From Bromus sterilis (lineage: Eukaryota > Streptophyta > Magnoliopsida > Poales > Poaceae): a stretch of DNA of 64,000 nt. The notes under the pieces are model-generated. The model was not told the origin of the DNA and did not search any database. It saw only the letters and a list, made by a program, of their open reading frames with translations. The stretch covers positions 5,022,001 through 5,086,000 of the forward strand of contig OX465598.1 of NCBI GenBank assembly GCA_950022295.1, written 5' to 3'. This document shows, one piece after another, positions 10,524 to 21,449 of this stretch (position 1 is the first letter of the stretch; each line of letters begins with the position of its first letter). The position numbers and the translations under genes were made by a program.

Positions 10524-10989
10524 CTACCTCCTTCACATTTTAGGCTGCTCCCAATGCTCCATCTTGGATGGGTGCTAAGCATGTCAACAACGCAAAAATC
10601 CTATGTGGCACCCTAATTAAAAGGGGAGAGAGGAGTTTGGTGACCTCAGGAAGACATGGTGCTAGTCACGGGAACCTAGGCAAAACATTAAAAATGGAGG
10701 AAACTAACCAATGCATGCAAGACTTTAGTTGTTAAACCATTAAGTGAGGGAAGCTTAGCAACAACAAGCTAAGCACCAATGCATTGAAGACTATGGTTGC
10801 TTAGCACATTTAATACTTCTAGCACCTTACTTAGCACCTTTGCATTGGAGGAAGGATATACGCGTGTTTCAAAAATGTAATATCGAAAGTTTATGATGAT
10901 ATATTTTTCATAGTATATATCTTATTTATGTTTATCAAATTAATGATCTAGAGATACGCACGCGCCTTGTAAACTGTGAAGGAGTGGAT
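10524..10989. mobile_element. Stowaway-like MITE, copy 2, interrupted
   Basis: The ends CTACCTCCTTCACATTTTAG and GCGCCTTGTAAACTGTGAAG match the MITE at 8907, and so does the inner arm with the TATATATCTTAT word. The left arm breaks at about 10543 and resumes at about 10859 with TACGCG, the same point where copy 1 continues. Another small element occupies the gap. Confidence 0.65.
10543..10858. mobile_element. MITE nested in Stowaway copy 2
   Basis: Imperfect inverted ends contain CTCCCAATGCTCC on the left and, in reverse, CTTCCTCCAATGC on the right. GTGCTAAG follows in both arms. Words such as TTAGCA recur inside. Boundaries are inferred from the break in the host MITE. Confidence 0.5.
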
Positions 10990-11194
10990 AGTGAGATTAG
11001 AATTGCTTTCATGCTTATTTGGGTATTTTGATTGTGAATTTTAATAAAATACCCATGGTTCACAGCTGTCTGAAAGCAAACAGTAAGCATCCATATATAT
11101 AATAATACCGAAGTTGCTAGCATTCGAAAAATTTCCTAAACCCTTGCAAAAGAAAAAAAAACTCCAGTTCATATTTTGTAGTAATCCTATCCTA

Positions 11195-12149
11195 GGGCCA
11201 GTTCTTTTCGTTCAGGATTTTGTAGAATCGGGATTCTGAAAAACTTCTCCCACAATCCGCTTCTCCCAAAATTTAACATTCAATTTTTTCTGAGATTGTA
11301 GTTTGAGATTGTGGGTTGAGTTGGTTGTTGAAATGTCTGCAATACGCCTCCCCTACTCATGCATTTATAAAAATTATATGACCAGCATTATTCCATTTTT
11401 ATCTTGATTTCTCCATCTAACATTCAACATTTTTACATTAGCAAAATTGTAGAATGGTAAAAAATGATACTAGCAAAAATTATAGATCCATCTAGTGCAA
11501 ACCATCAATTCATATATACATACATCTAACAAATTAATTGACACAAAATTGACAAGTAGCACAAATTGAAAGAAAAAAATGAGCAAGAGGATGTTCATGG
11601 TGGAGGAACAGGAATGGCCTGATGCATCCGTTTCAAGAAGGGCAAGTGAGGGAGAGAACAGGGGTCGTGGAGAGGAGGGGTCGGCGGGGGAGGAGGCCGG
11701 GGCGGCGCCGGCGAAGTCCGGGGACGGGGAGGAGTCCAAGGCAGCACCGACGAAGTACGGGGACGGGAGGGGCGCGAGAGAGGGGAGCCAGCGAGACCTA
11801 GACTGTGGTGGCGCAGGCGGGACCTGGATTGGGGCGGCGGCGACGAGACCTGGAGTGGGGTGGCGGCGACTATCGAGGAGGACGGGGTCGCTCGATTCGG
11901 GATGATTGGCGGTGTCATTTCTCCCGTGAATACTTGCTACAATAGGGGTACACTTATAACCTGAAGCGTGTTGTTTTGAGGGATTGCACAAAATCTTTAG
12001 ATTCTTGGAAAAGTAGGAGTGTGTGAGGATTTTAGATTGCACTAAGATTTTGGAAAATCTTGCCAAGATTTTGGAAGGCCAATCGAGTTCTTTTGCGCGA
12101 TTGCTTTTCCAAACCTCGATTCTGCAGAATCTGCTCAAAAAACTGGCCC
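11195..12149. mobile_element. Non-autonomous DNA transposon with GGGCCAGTTCTTTT ends
   Basis: The left end reads GGGCCAGTTCTTTTCG and the right end in reverse reads GGGCCAGTTTTTTGAGCAG. AATCGGGATTCTG and CGATTCTGCAGAATC lie just inside. The centre (11600-11910) is a GC-rich block with long but featureless open frames, probably captured or low-complexity sequence. An element with the same ends at 21450 has a clear TTA duplication, which points to PIF/Harbinger. Here the flanking triplets are CTA and TAG, so the duplication is not clean. Confidence 0.6.
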
Positions 12150-12366
12150 TAGTCTCCTATCCACCGTGACGATCATTGGCTACCAACTTGTTGAGATCTG
12201 TTCTCCATTGGGCGGCGCGATGGCGCCCCACTGTGGGCTGGCGCAGGCGGGCTGGCACGGTTGGGGAGGAGCGGCGCACCACTGTGGGGTGGAGGCTAGA
12301 GTGGGATGAGGACCTGATTTCTTTTTAAAATTTGTTTTAGGTGTGTTTCTGCAATACATCACCCAT

Positions 12367-13426
12367 AGAAGTCCATATACCCCCAACCCCCCTGAAATTT
12401 TTCAAATCGATTACTTAACCCCCTCAACTACAAAACCGGGTATCTACCCCCCTCAACTTCACAAAACCGGTCAAATAACCCCCTAGAAGCTTGAAAAGTA
12501 GTTTTGAAGAGTGGTTTTCCCACATGGCGTCCTTCTTTATCACCACCCGCTATTGCCATCTTCCCCGCACCCCTTCACGACAGTAGCACGAAGTACCATG
12601 GATGCGTACGAGGTGTCGCCATGGCCTACAGATTTATCTTTAGGCAGTGCATGATTTGAAACCATGGCCGGTTTACCTCCAGGTTGTGACAACACTGTAT
12701 GATGGATGGCTCGCCTTGCTGACCTGAAGCGCTGGAGTAGCACGAGGCCGGTAAGCACGCTGCTCGGCCGCACGCTCGCTTGGTCGCATGTTGCCAGTCC
12801 ACAGCTAACCTTCTCCTGTGCGCAGAGAGGAGCAGAGAAGGCCACGCCACGCCGCTCGTGCCCAAGACGGTCGCTCACCATTGCGTCCCGACGCTTGCAA
12901 CCAGCGCCTGCACTCCTACGCCTCGATCGCGTGCGTCCACAAGCGGGCTACCGACTGGTTACCATGTCCGGATCATACATAGTCTCTGTTGCGCGTGTAC
13001 GTCGAGCCGGATATCAATCCATCAATCTAGTTTAGAGTTAGCTCTTCCATGTTGCGTACTTAATTTCTTCCAATTGTCCAACTGCTTGTTTGGGATGGAT
13101 TCATTTACGTCCATTATATAGCCAACTGTACCATCCAACAACGCATGCATCAGGAAGCCCTCGTCGCCCTCTCCTCTCCTCCTTCGAAAAATGGACGGTG
13201 AGCAGAATGTGCTACTATCATGAAGGTGTGCGTGGAAGATTGCAATAGTAGGTGGGGACAGAGAGAAGGAGGCCACGTGGAAAAATCACTATCCAAAACC
13301 ACTTTCCAAGATTCTAGGGGGTTATTTGACCGGTTTTGTGAAGTTAAGGGGGATAGATACCCGGTTTTGTAGTTGAGGGGGTTAAGTAGTCGATTCGCGA
13401 AACTTTAGGGGGGTATGTGGACTTCT
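12367..13426. mobile_element. MULE with about 165-bp inverted repeats and GC-rich cargo
   Basis: The left arm (12367-12531) starts AGAAGTCCATATACCCCC. The right arm in reverse (13426-13263) starts AGAAGTCCACATACCCCCCT. They match along their length, including CAACTACAAAACCGGGTATC and CGGTCAAATAACCCCCTAGA. Long TIRs like these fit Mutator-like elements. The 730-bp interior is GC-rich and gene-like in composition (for example 12700-13035, plus strand), but no transposase or known domain is seen, so a Pack-MULE is possible. No 9-bp duplication was recognised. Confidence 0.75.
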
Positions 13427-13772
13427 TTCGTTAGAAACATGGTTAAAATAGGCAAAGCACGCGATCTATGATTTTTGTAAAGATTATTGAAAAAATCATG
13501 TATTTTTTGCAACGATTTAAAAAAAAATGTATTTTCTGCAATCCTATATATCCCCTAATATCGTGGTTTTTTGTAATTCACTCAACCATATGATATGATA
13601 CTCCACGTTTGATTAGCTAATCGAATGGCTCAAACATGGTGGTTAGATGTGTGTACCAAGACCGAGTACTCAAACGGGCTAAATTAATTAGATCGAGATT
13701 ATTAGACTCAAGTGGCTCTAACCATGCATGTGAGACCGATTGTCGAGGTAATTTAACCAAATAATAAAATCC
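13427..13772. other. AT-rich spacer
   Basis: Bases 13440-13560 contain poly-A and poly-T rich words, then unremarkable sequence up to the tandem repeat. No gene was recognised. Confidence 0.5.
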
Positions 13773-13993
13773 ATCTTGTCTTGATAGGAGAGGGATCTTG
13801 TCTCATCTGTTTGCATGAGTAACGTTGTCCTTTTTTTTTGAATTGGCAGGAGAGGGATCTTGTCTCATCTTGTCTTGATAGGAGAGGGATCTTGTCTCAT
13901 CTGTTTGCATGAGTAACGTTGTGTTTTTCTTTTTTTGAATTGGTAGGAGAGGGATCTTGTCTCATCTTGTCTTGATAGGAGAGGTATCTTGTC
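13773..13993. repeat. Tandem repeat, 95-97-bp unit, about 2.3 copies
   Basis: TCTTGTCTTGATAGGAGAGG recurs at 13773, 13868 and 13965. Between copies lie CATCTGTTTGCATGAGTAAC and a T-rich run before GAATTGG. The unit is non-coding. Confidence 0.9.
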
Positions 13994-14242
13994 TTTTTAG
14001 AGCAAAAGGAAGCCAATAACATGGCTCCCCGGTTCCATTTATTAGACGAAACCGAAACATATCCACACGAGTTTCAGAGTACCAAGTAAAACAAACGGGA
14101 AATAAGGGTGGGGTAAAACATTCCCGCACTCCCCAAAACATGAAACTGCAAAGTTGAGCAGGGCCGGCTACAGAAACTAGAACCTATCTCCCTGGAGAAA
14201 CTAGGCCACACCAGTTTCTTGCGCAGAAGCCGATGTAGCCGC

Positions 14243-14701
14243 CTATTTCTTTGATTTCTTCAGAGGGGATTGTGTACGAGAGTTCACCAGCTCCAGAGGT
14301 GTCACCAGGCTCAGAGCGGCAATCTTCAGGATCTTTGCTTCAGGGGACTTCCAGTTGTGACACGCATGCCTCAGCGAGAGTTGGCTCAGCAAAGGGGAGC
14401 TCTCAGTCAGCCCACTCCTAGCAAGTGAGGAGCCTTGATGATCTCGGAGATTGTTGCAATAAATACTCAACATTTGATCTTTGAACAAAATTCGCCACCT
14501 TTGCAGCAAGGTCAAAATCCTCCACCAAACCTGCTTAATGTCAGCGAGGTATCTTCTCTCATCTGAGACGGATCTTGTCTCCGCGGTATCACTGATCAAT
14601 AACACAGTTACATCGTTCAACATGACCTCCAACCACAACCGGTGGAGGTACTTGGCCATTACTTCCCATCGCAGCAAAGACATTGACAACTTTATTACAG
14701 T
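14243..14701 (-). CDS. Hypothetical protein, possible terminal exon
   Basis: An open frame of about 153 codons ends in a lysine-rich tail (SPLKKSKK). It has no internal ATG at its start. A pyrimidine-rich tract and TTGAG lie directly upstream on the minus strand, so 14701 could be a splice acceptor edge. The sequence is leucine- and tryptophan-rich (VWWRILTLLQRWRILFK). An AATAAA lies about 200 nt past the stop, at about 14037-14042 on the minus strand. I do not recognise the family. It could be a retroelement ORF, a captured exon or chance. Confidence 0.3.
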   Translation of the reverse strand, partial: TVIKLSMSLLRWEVMAKYLHRLWLEVMLNDVTVLLISDTAETRSVSDERRYLADIKQVWWRILTLLQRWRILFKDQMLSIYCNNLRDHQGSSLARSGLTESSPLLSQLSLRHACHNWKSPEAKILKIAALSLVTPLELVNSRTQSPLKKSKK

Positions 14702-14713
14702 CTCAAGGAACAA

Positions 14714-16340
14714 AGGAAAAAAACTACCTTACTGAAGTTTAGGCGAATGAATTGACGAATATCTCTATACATAACACCTTCAGGAGGAGCACGGTCATGT
14801 TCAGTACTTTGCAGCCCATGCTGAAGCCAGGTCTAAATTGGTTGACAGAGAGAGATTAACAAGGCAGGTTTAACTGCAAGGAGTCCGTATGCCTAGTTTT
14901 GCATAGCCGTATTATGCATAAATGTACCATGCCCTTAAAGTGGTTGATTATTTTTTGAACACCTGGGCAACATTTTGCACTTTAAATTGACAGGAGATCA
15001 TCTTTAAATTTTCTCTCTTCCTTGACTTGAAAAATAAACATTTTGATGATGGTATTAGAGCTGGGCGGTTCAGTGCACTGTTACAAAATTGCACTAGTAA
15101 CTAAAACATCAATTTATTTTATATAAACCTAAGTAAAAAATACATACAAAGAAGGCTCGCCCTTGGTTCCCTTCTCGTAGAAAAATAAACCAACATACAA
15201 AGTTCAAAAGCAAACCTGTCCCTGTTCACATGTACCAGTTCACCAGACAACCTCACACCCAAACATGGGCAAAGGAAAATAAAAATACCCCCCACCCCCC
15301 TAAACAAAGAAAAAAAAACTGATAATTGAATAAAAGTAAAGTCTGAATGATTCAAATTATGACTTGCAGTTCCCTGATTACTAATGGTAGTAAATTGTTA
15401 GTCTTAGTTCTGGTTTGTCCTCTTTCGAGTTTCTAACGAGCTTGACCTTCTAATATTCTCTTACTATTTTGGATTTCTAGCACTCTTTAGATCTTTTGAT
15501 TGTTTGCATTGCCTATTGGGTAATGCAGATCCCAGCGTTCTTTTTTCTAATAAGATTTATAACGTTGATATCATCCTTTTTTTAAATAACTTCGTTCTAT
15601 ATTTTCCAAGGAGTGTGAAACATAATCATTGTGTATTAGTCACAAAACAAGCTATAACTAACTAACGACTCTTCCCGCAAAAAAAACAACAACTAACGAC
15701 TCTATGCCTAGTTCCATGACCACCTTGACAGCCCACGAAGACGAAGAGTAAACGCGGAAAACAAGCCCAAACATGCATGTGGAGGCCGAACATGCGCTAT
15801 CCGCTAGGATAGTGGGCCCAATAAGGCCGATAGTGCTCCCATCCTCTGCTCTTAGCATGGGTGTCCAACACACTCGTTGTGGTTGTTCTAATAAATAGTC
15901 TTTTCTTCATATGTTTCAATTTTCTCAACCGTTTTTAATATATGTACTAAAATTATAACGTTGCAAAATTTAGCACTTCAGGAAAAAAATTAGTTATGGA
16001 TTGAATCGTATATATTCTTGTGCTGAATCAGCCATGACTCGGTCAAATTTTAGAAAAATATTCACGTCGACACGATGGGTATGGTCTAGATTCTCCTGTC
16101 AACGGTGATACTCGGAGAAAAAGGTGAAGAGATCACTACAAACCATCTCCAAGAAGTTTTCGAATAACACATGGCCAAATCCTTCGTGGTCTGGACTGCT
16201 ATCCAATGGCATATCAGTGCATATACACTATAAAGTGCCAAGGATAGACGAGTAGAAGGTATGTGAACGCATGAGCAACATTCAAGATGCAAGTTGACAG
16301 CAAAGACTCCAACAAGCCGACCCATGAACTAGCAGCTTAA
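14714..16340. other. Intergenic region without recognised genes
   Basis: AT-rich sequence. Open frames at 15119-15355, 15658-15873 and 16086-16325 (minus) have no domain, start context or splice pattern that supports a gene. No RNA gene was recognised. Confidence 0.5.
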
Positions 16341-16343
16341 TTA

Positions 16344-16493
16344 GGCTCTGATTGGATTGTTGTTTTCGAGTCTTATACACCGGTAAAATTTATAGGCCTC
16401 AACCGATATGTATTTTTTTCCAAGTGAAAATCCTATATGATCCCAGTGATATACAAATGTAAAATAAATTTTACATCCATACCAAGTGGGGCC
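16344..16493. mobile_element. Short Tourist/Harbinger-like MITE
   Basis: TTA flanks both sides (16341-16343 and 16494-16496). The left end is GGCTCTGATTGGATTG. The right end in reverse is GGCCCCACTTGGTATGG, an imperfect match. At 150 bp with a TTA duplication it fits a degraded Tourist-like MITE. Confidence 0.5.
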
Positions 16494-16496
16494 TTA

Positions 16497-17185
16497 GACC
16501 ATAATGCAATGCGACCTTTTCTTGTTGGTTGATGTTCCAATCTCGTTTTAGGATCTCATTTGTAGCAAGCACATGATGGCTTATTTTATCCCCTCAAAAT
16601 AAAGTATGCCGAAGAGGCGTGTTTCGAGGAGGGAACACATAGGCGTCTCGGGCCTAGACATGGAACGTCGTGCCTCCTCCTCAGCAAGCAAGCAAGTCCA
16701 ACAACTCATAGAAGGCCCGACAACTAGTCACGGCCTCGCTCTGCCATCTCGACGCGAATCCATTTAAGGGAGCATACCCTTCAAAAATAAAAGGAGCAGG
16801 CCAGGTGACGCAGTCCGCTCATTATGTGTCTTTTTTCTTCGAAACAGTGACAAAAACTTTGCCTCATAAATTAAATAAGAGGTTTATAAAAAATGAGTTT
16901 CCCTAAAATAATTAAAAGAGGAGTTGAACAAGTTTTTTTGAACCAGCACACCCAATATGTCTTGAATTCATCTGAAAAAACAAGTCTCAAATTAATTTAT
17001 ATCGATCCTTCTGCTAACTTCCCTGACATGCTACTACACTAGAGATGGCATTCTTTCCACCAAAATTGATCTATCTGTTTTTCCTTGCCAGGAACATGGG
17101 ACTAGTTAATGTGAATTGTGAAGACAATATTGTAACCAAGAGTCCAAGACTGTTGGCCAGACGAGTTGGTTGAGTGAAGAATTTC
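16497..17185. other. Intergenic sequence
   Basis: No gene was recognised. A short moderately GC-rich patch around 16610-16810 has no long open frame. Confidence 0.45.
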
Positions 17186-17558
17186 TATAATAAATACTTT
17201 TGAAATGGATGATGATGATTTTTTAAATACACCAGGAATAATTTGTAATGCGCGATGAAGAATTTCTATAATCCATACTTAATAGACAAGGAACATTTTT
17301 GAAAAATCCCAATGATTTTTTGTAAAATTCAGTAAAATAATTGTTTTTCCAAAAAAAATGTGATAGAATATTTCATAATAAATATGTAGAATGAAAAATT
17401 AAAAATTCTAAAAAAAGAAAATAAACAGCCAAATCGTACCTAGCATTTACCTAACTTTGTTTCTGACCATAAAATATAGTGGGGAAGGCCCCCATTGTGA
17501 TCATTTTCCATTTATAGTTAAAGAATATAAGTAATTCATACACCACACATATGTTAAA

Positions 17559-17600
17559 CTAGATAATATCCCGCGCATTGCCGCAGGATGTTAGTATAAC
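17559..17600 (-). mobile_element. Helitron-like 3' terminus (minus orientation)
   Basis: Read on the minus strand, CCTGCGGCAATGCGCGGG can form a short GC hairpin. It is followed a few bases later by TTATCTAG and then T, which matches the CTRR end and insertion before T typical of Helitrons. The other end was not located, so this is only a terminus call. Confidence 0.5.
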
Positions 17601-18308
17601 AAAGAGCTTAAAAGAGATATATGAGGGAGGAGAGGCATGCAATACGGAGAAAAATAATAAGAAAATAAAGCAAGAATTCTAATGAAGCAAGTGAAAACTA
17701 TAGAAGATGGCTTCCATGTACTTTGGAATCAGCTTGCTCGGTATGTCAGTTTTTTTTACCAAATTTGTACATTGTCTTTGTATTCTACTGGAAGATGAAA
17801 AGTACACCTGATGCAAAGGTCAGGGAATGCAATAATGTGACCAAACTTGTTCATCTCAAATGCAAAGAATGCAATACACCTGATGTGTTGCTAACAAAAT
17901 AATTAGAGAAGGGAAAGAAGGGAATCAACATGATCAACATTTTTAAAATGTGTTGAACATTTATTGTATACTGCTTGACAAATCCGTGAAAATAATGTGA
18001 ACATTTTTTGAACACAAGTCAAATATTTTTCAAATACATATCAAATGTTTTCCTAAATACACGGGCAAACATGTTCTAATATATTGATTTTTTAACATAC
18101 ACTATGAATATTATTTAAAATATGTCGAACTTTTAAATATGCATATAGATCATTTTAATATACATATATGTCAAAGATTTTTTTCTAATAAATGATAATT
18201 TGTTTCAAATTTAAGATACATGTTAGACACTTTTGAAATGCATGATGAAGTTTTTAAACACACCAGGAATACTTTCCAATGCATGATTATGAACTTTTAT
18301 CATACATA

Positions 18309-18402
18309 CTCCCTTCATTTCAAATTAGATGACTTTCATTTGTCCACACGTGTATCTAGACATGTACACAAATGAAAGTCATCTAATTTGGATCGAAGGC
18401 TG
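18309..18402. mobile_element. Stowaway MITE inside the second direct-repeat arm
   Basis: Both edges have TA. The arms CTCCCTTCATTTCAAATTAG and its near-complement CTAATTTGGATCGAAGGC enclose GATGACTTTCATTTGT and its reverse copy. The whole element is almost a hairpin of about 94 bp. Confidence 0.85.
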
Positions 18403-18654
18403 TAGTTAATACACAACAAACATTTTAAAAAATTCACAATGACTTTTTCGTAAATTCAATAAAATAAATGTCTTTCCAAAAAATGTGTTAGAATATTTCA
18501 TATAAATATGTAGAATGAGAAATTAAAAATTCTAAAAAAAATAAAATAAACAGCCAAACCGTACCGAGCATTTACCAAACTAGTTATCATACACCACACA
18601 TACGTTAAAAAAATTTAGGACACATTATCTGGAATCATTATTTAGCGGATACCT

Positions 18655-19045
18655 CCTCGAGCGTTCTCGCAGAGGTCGCTTTGGTGTGTTCTGAAGCTGC
18701 CACGTGTCGCATTCTTATCGCATCCCACGCGTAATAATACTGTGGCTCCGCATGAACTTTGGTTGCACCTGTGACTGCCCTTGTAGCTTGGTGGAACTGT
18801 GCATGCGTGAAAACCATGGTTGCACCTGTGGCTATAGCGGCGCGTTGTCTGCACTTGCGGTTGCGCATGGCTGCATCTTTGGTTACAGCTGTGGTTGCGT
18901 TCATGATAGTGATTGGACTGTGCGTTCAAAAGGTGTCACATGTTAATCGTATAGAGACTAAAGAAACATCAAAATACACTAGAACACGACACTTGATGCA
19001 TACGAAACGCACACACGGTACCTCCGCAAGGGGTATCCTCTAATA
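18655..19045 (+). repeat. Hexamer-rich repeat family, copy 1
   Basis: A core of degenerate GTGGTTGCACCT-like words (18740-18905) sits between conserved arms: GAGGTCGCTTTGGTGTG and CACGTGTCGCATTCT on the left, CACGACACTTG and a GGTACCTCCGC-type end on the right. The same order of arms occurs at 25088-25515 (reversed) and 26286-26615. The open frames it creates are Cys/His-rich low-complexity artefacts. It is probably a MITE-like repeat of unknown class. Confidence 0.7.
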
Positions 19046-19802
19046 ATTGCGACGTTATCACGACTCATGTTAGTATTTGGTGCTGGGTTTGCTTCTTACG
19101 CCCGGCCCAACAATCTTGCCGCTTCCTCCAGGCTCTACAGTTTTTTAGGCCGGTGACATGAATACATGATCCATGATTGTTCAAACTGAGCACGCTGCGA
19201 AAGCATCAGTGTGTGTAAGTGTTGAGTGCTTGTATTCATACTTATGAATGGATAACATAACTACCCTAGCTGCCACCGCATGAACCCTAACAACCGCAGC
19301 AGTAGGAATTTTCCGCCCTCTTGCCTCGCTACAATGGTTACAACGCAGACTGAGTTGGTCCATTTGCTCAAAAAATTAAGCTGATATCGATCCTTTGCTA
19401 ACCACCTTGTCGTGCTACGCTCGCTCGCTGGGAGACGCCACTTTCAACTAATAATCCTTTTCCTTATTTTTAAGGAAGTTGAAACTAATTAGTCTGAGAA
19501 AAGTTTTTAAACTGAGAGACTACTCGCTGGACGATTTGGATTAGTCCTAACAATGTAATTTAACTTGTGGCAGCTGAGCTTGAGCGATGTCCGCATCACA
19601 GACATGTTCATATTGTATGCAACTGTACGAAAAATACACGCCTCACTGGATTGTATAGTCTCCTGTTGGAATTTGCACTGTGCTCGATATATTACACTTG
19701 TAAATTAAACACCCTTGTATATTTTACATCCAATCCAAGCGCAGCCTTATGGTTGCTTAACTCTTTCTTCCTCCTTGTTCAGTTACCAACGGATCGGTGC
19801 CT
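19046..19802. other. Intergenic sequence
   Basis: No gene was recognised. A small inverted word pair sits near 19450-19500 (CTTATTTTTAAGGAAG), with no clear element ends. Confidence 0.4.
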
Positions 19803-19810
19803 AACATAGC

Positions 19811-20834
19811 CAGGCCCGGCCCTGGGGCAGGGCGAACGGGGCGGCTGCCTCGGGCCCCTGGAACGCAAGGGGCCCCAGGATGTGCTCAGGAAGCAGCAGC
19901 GAGCCGATCCTTTTTCCTGTCAATGGAGGCGGCGCCATGGATGGAAAGCCGAGCGAGGACGAAGCAGACGGAACGAACGGTTCCCTACTCAACATGGGCC
20001 GTAGGCCTTTTTCCTTCTTACTTGATCGGTCCACACGGTAATTTACTTGATCTTTTCATATCGGAGAACTGAGTGTGCCGGGTTACAAGGACGTCGTTGT
20101 TAGATCTGTGTAAGCAAAGCATGGCTAAAACAGCTGCACACACTATGGTACAAGTCCCCTTAAGAAAAATAATATGCATCCCTAAAAAATATACTATGAT
20201 ACCCCTTCTTTCATAATAATTATCTTGAAACAGATATATCTAGCATTAAAATATATCTAAATATATTTATTTTCGCGACAGTTAATATGCAAAGGGGGGA
20301 GTACAATTTTGCTAAAAATGCCAAGGTACGATTTTTCAGCAAGTTAACTAAATATAAGAGTCATTTCATTAATTAGTCTCCTTGCCTTGATCTTGCTAAA
20401 CCCAAAGATAATCTCCTTCATTTCATTTAGCATGTTTGATACCCTTTGATTGATTTTATTTCGCATTCACATACTTTTATTGGTGAATGAATTACATTAT
20501 TTAGCCTCTTATTGTTAGGCATAATATCGACTGCCACATCAATACTTTATCACAAAGGAGTACTTTATTTGTTTCTTGACGATGAGTGACACATTTAGAT
20601 AAGGGGTTTTCCATTAGTGACTTTGCATATAAGAGTGTTATAATTAAGTTTATAATTTAGTTAATATTAGTATTGATTTATTCACATTTAAATCTTTATT
20701 TATACTAGTCAAAAAAGTCTTTATTAATATCATTTTATACACGTATATAATTATTATTATTTTCATATGTATATTAAGGGGCCCGAAGTTTTAATTCCCC
20801 CCCCCCCCCCCCCGAAATTCCAGGACCGGCCCTG
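19811..20834. mobile_element. Non-autonomous hAT-like element
   Basis: The left end is CAGGCCCGGCCCTGGGG. The right end in reverse is CAGGGCCGGTCCTGG. The flanking 8-mers AACATAGC (19803-19810) and GACGTAGC (20835-20842) agree at 6 of 8 positions, as expected of an aged hAT duplication. A block just inside the left end reads GCGGCTGCCTCGGGCCCC. The interior includes a degraded Stowaway-like patch near 20190-20303 and a run of 17 C at 20797-20813. No transposase is present. Confidence 0.7.
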
Positions 20835-20961
20835 GACGTAGCTATATCATGCCCGCTATACGTGGAGCGAAACCCCTCTCGTCCCCCATTGCTCTCGCGA
20901 GCGGCGGCGGGCAAACCCTAGCCGCGCCCTGCAAGGCCCTCCCCCCGGTCTCCCCATTGCC

Positions 20962-21046
20962 TTACAAGTTAAAACCAAACATGGCCTAAATGGGGTAAGA
21001 TGAATGGATTTCTCTTAAAGAGGATAATCAATCTCTTTCAAAAATG
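20962..21046. repeat. Direct repeat of DMP downstream sequence, distal copy
   Basis: This stretch matches 22379-22461 closely, sharing AAACATGGCCTAAATGGGGT, GGATTTCTCTTAAA and GGATAATCAATCTCT. The second copy lies just beyond the stop of the DMP gene. Confidence 0.85.
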
Positions 21047-21449
21047 CTAATGGAGGATGTTCTTGGGACATCAAACATGATCAAGCATTTGATGTTCTTG
21101 CAAAGTTTCATCCACAAAAATCGTTTGAGGTGCCCTCACCAGAAAAACAAAATCAATGCTCAAAAGTTCATGCACTGTTTATGAACTTTGAACAGAGTTT
21201 TTTTGTGAGGCCTACAAGAACATCAAATGTTTGATGTCTCAAAGTTAAAAAAAAATCGAATTTACTGTTTATAGGGGTACAGGGACACATAGGAGTTTTC
21301 ACACTTTTCCGCGAGAAAAATAGCCTCCTACCCATGCATTCATACCCTGGGGTTTGCATGACAAGCAGGGGTCAATCTAATCCCTTAATTTTAGATTGAC
21401 CCTGCTAAAACTAATCCCTTAGTTTTCGGAAAAAAAATCTAATCCCTTA

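Larger units (their letters stand above)
17186..18612. repeat. Direct repeat arms about 1 kb apart
   Basis: The arm at 17186-17558 and the arm at 18230-18612 share an ordered series of words: ACACCAGGAATA, TTCCAAAAAA, TAGAATATTTCAT, AAATATGTAGAATGA, TAAACAGCCAAA, CATACACCACACATA. The second arm is interrupted by a Stowaway MITE (18309-18402) absent from the first. The first arm ends at a Helitron-like terminus. The spacer is AT-rich with repeated GAACAT and AAATAC words. Confidence 0.75.

Noticed and set aside
11470..12138. 222-codon minus-strand frame
   Set aside because: It runs through the terminal repeat of a transposon and a GC-rich block. No domain or start context supports a gene.
11195..12149. 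Clean 8-bp hAT duplication around the GGGCCAG element
   Set aside because: The flanks share TCCTAT only with offset. The sister element has a clear TTA duplication, so hAT was not favoured.
18638..19043. Cys-rich small proteins
   Set aside because: Same hexamer-array artefact as at 25.2 kb, with no conserved spacing of cysteines between copies.
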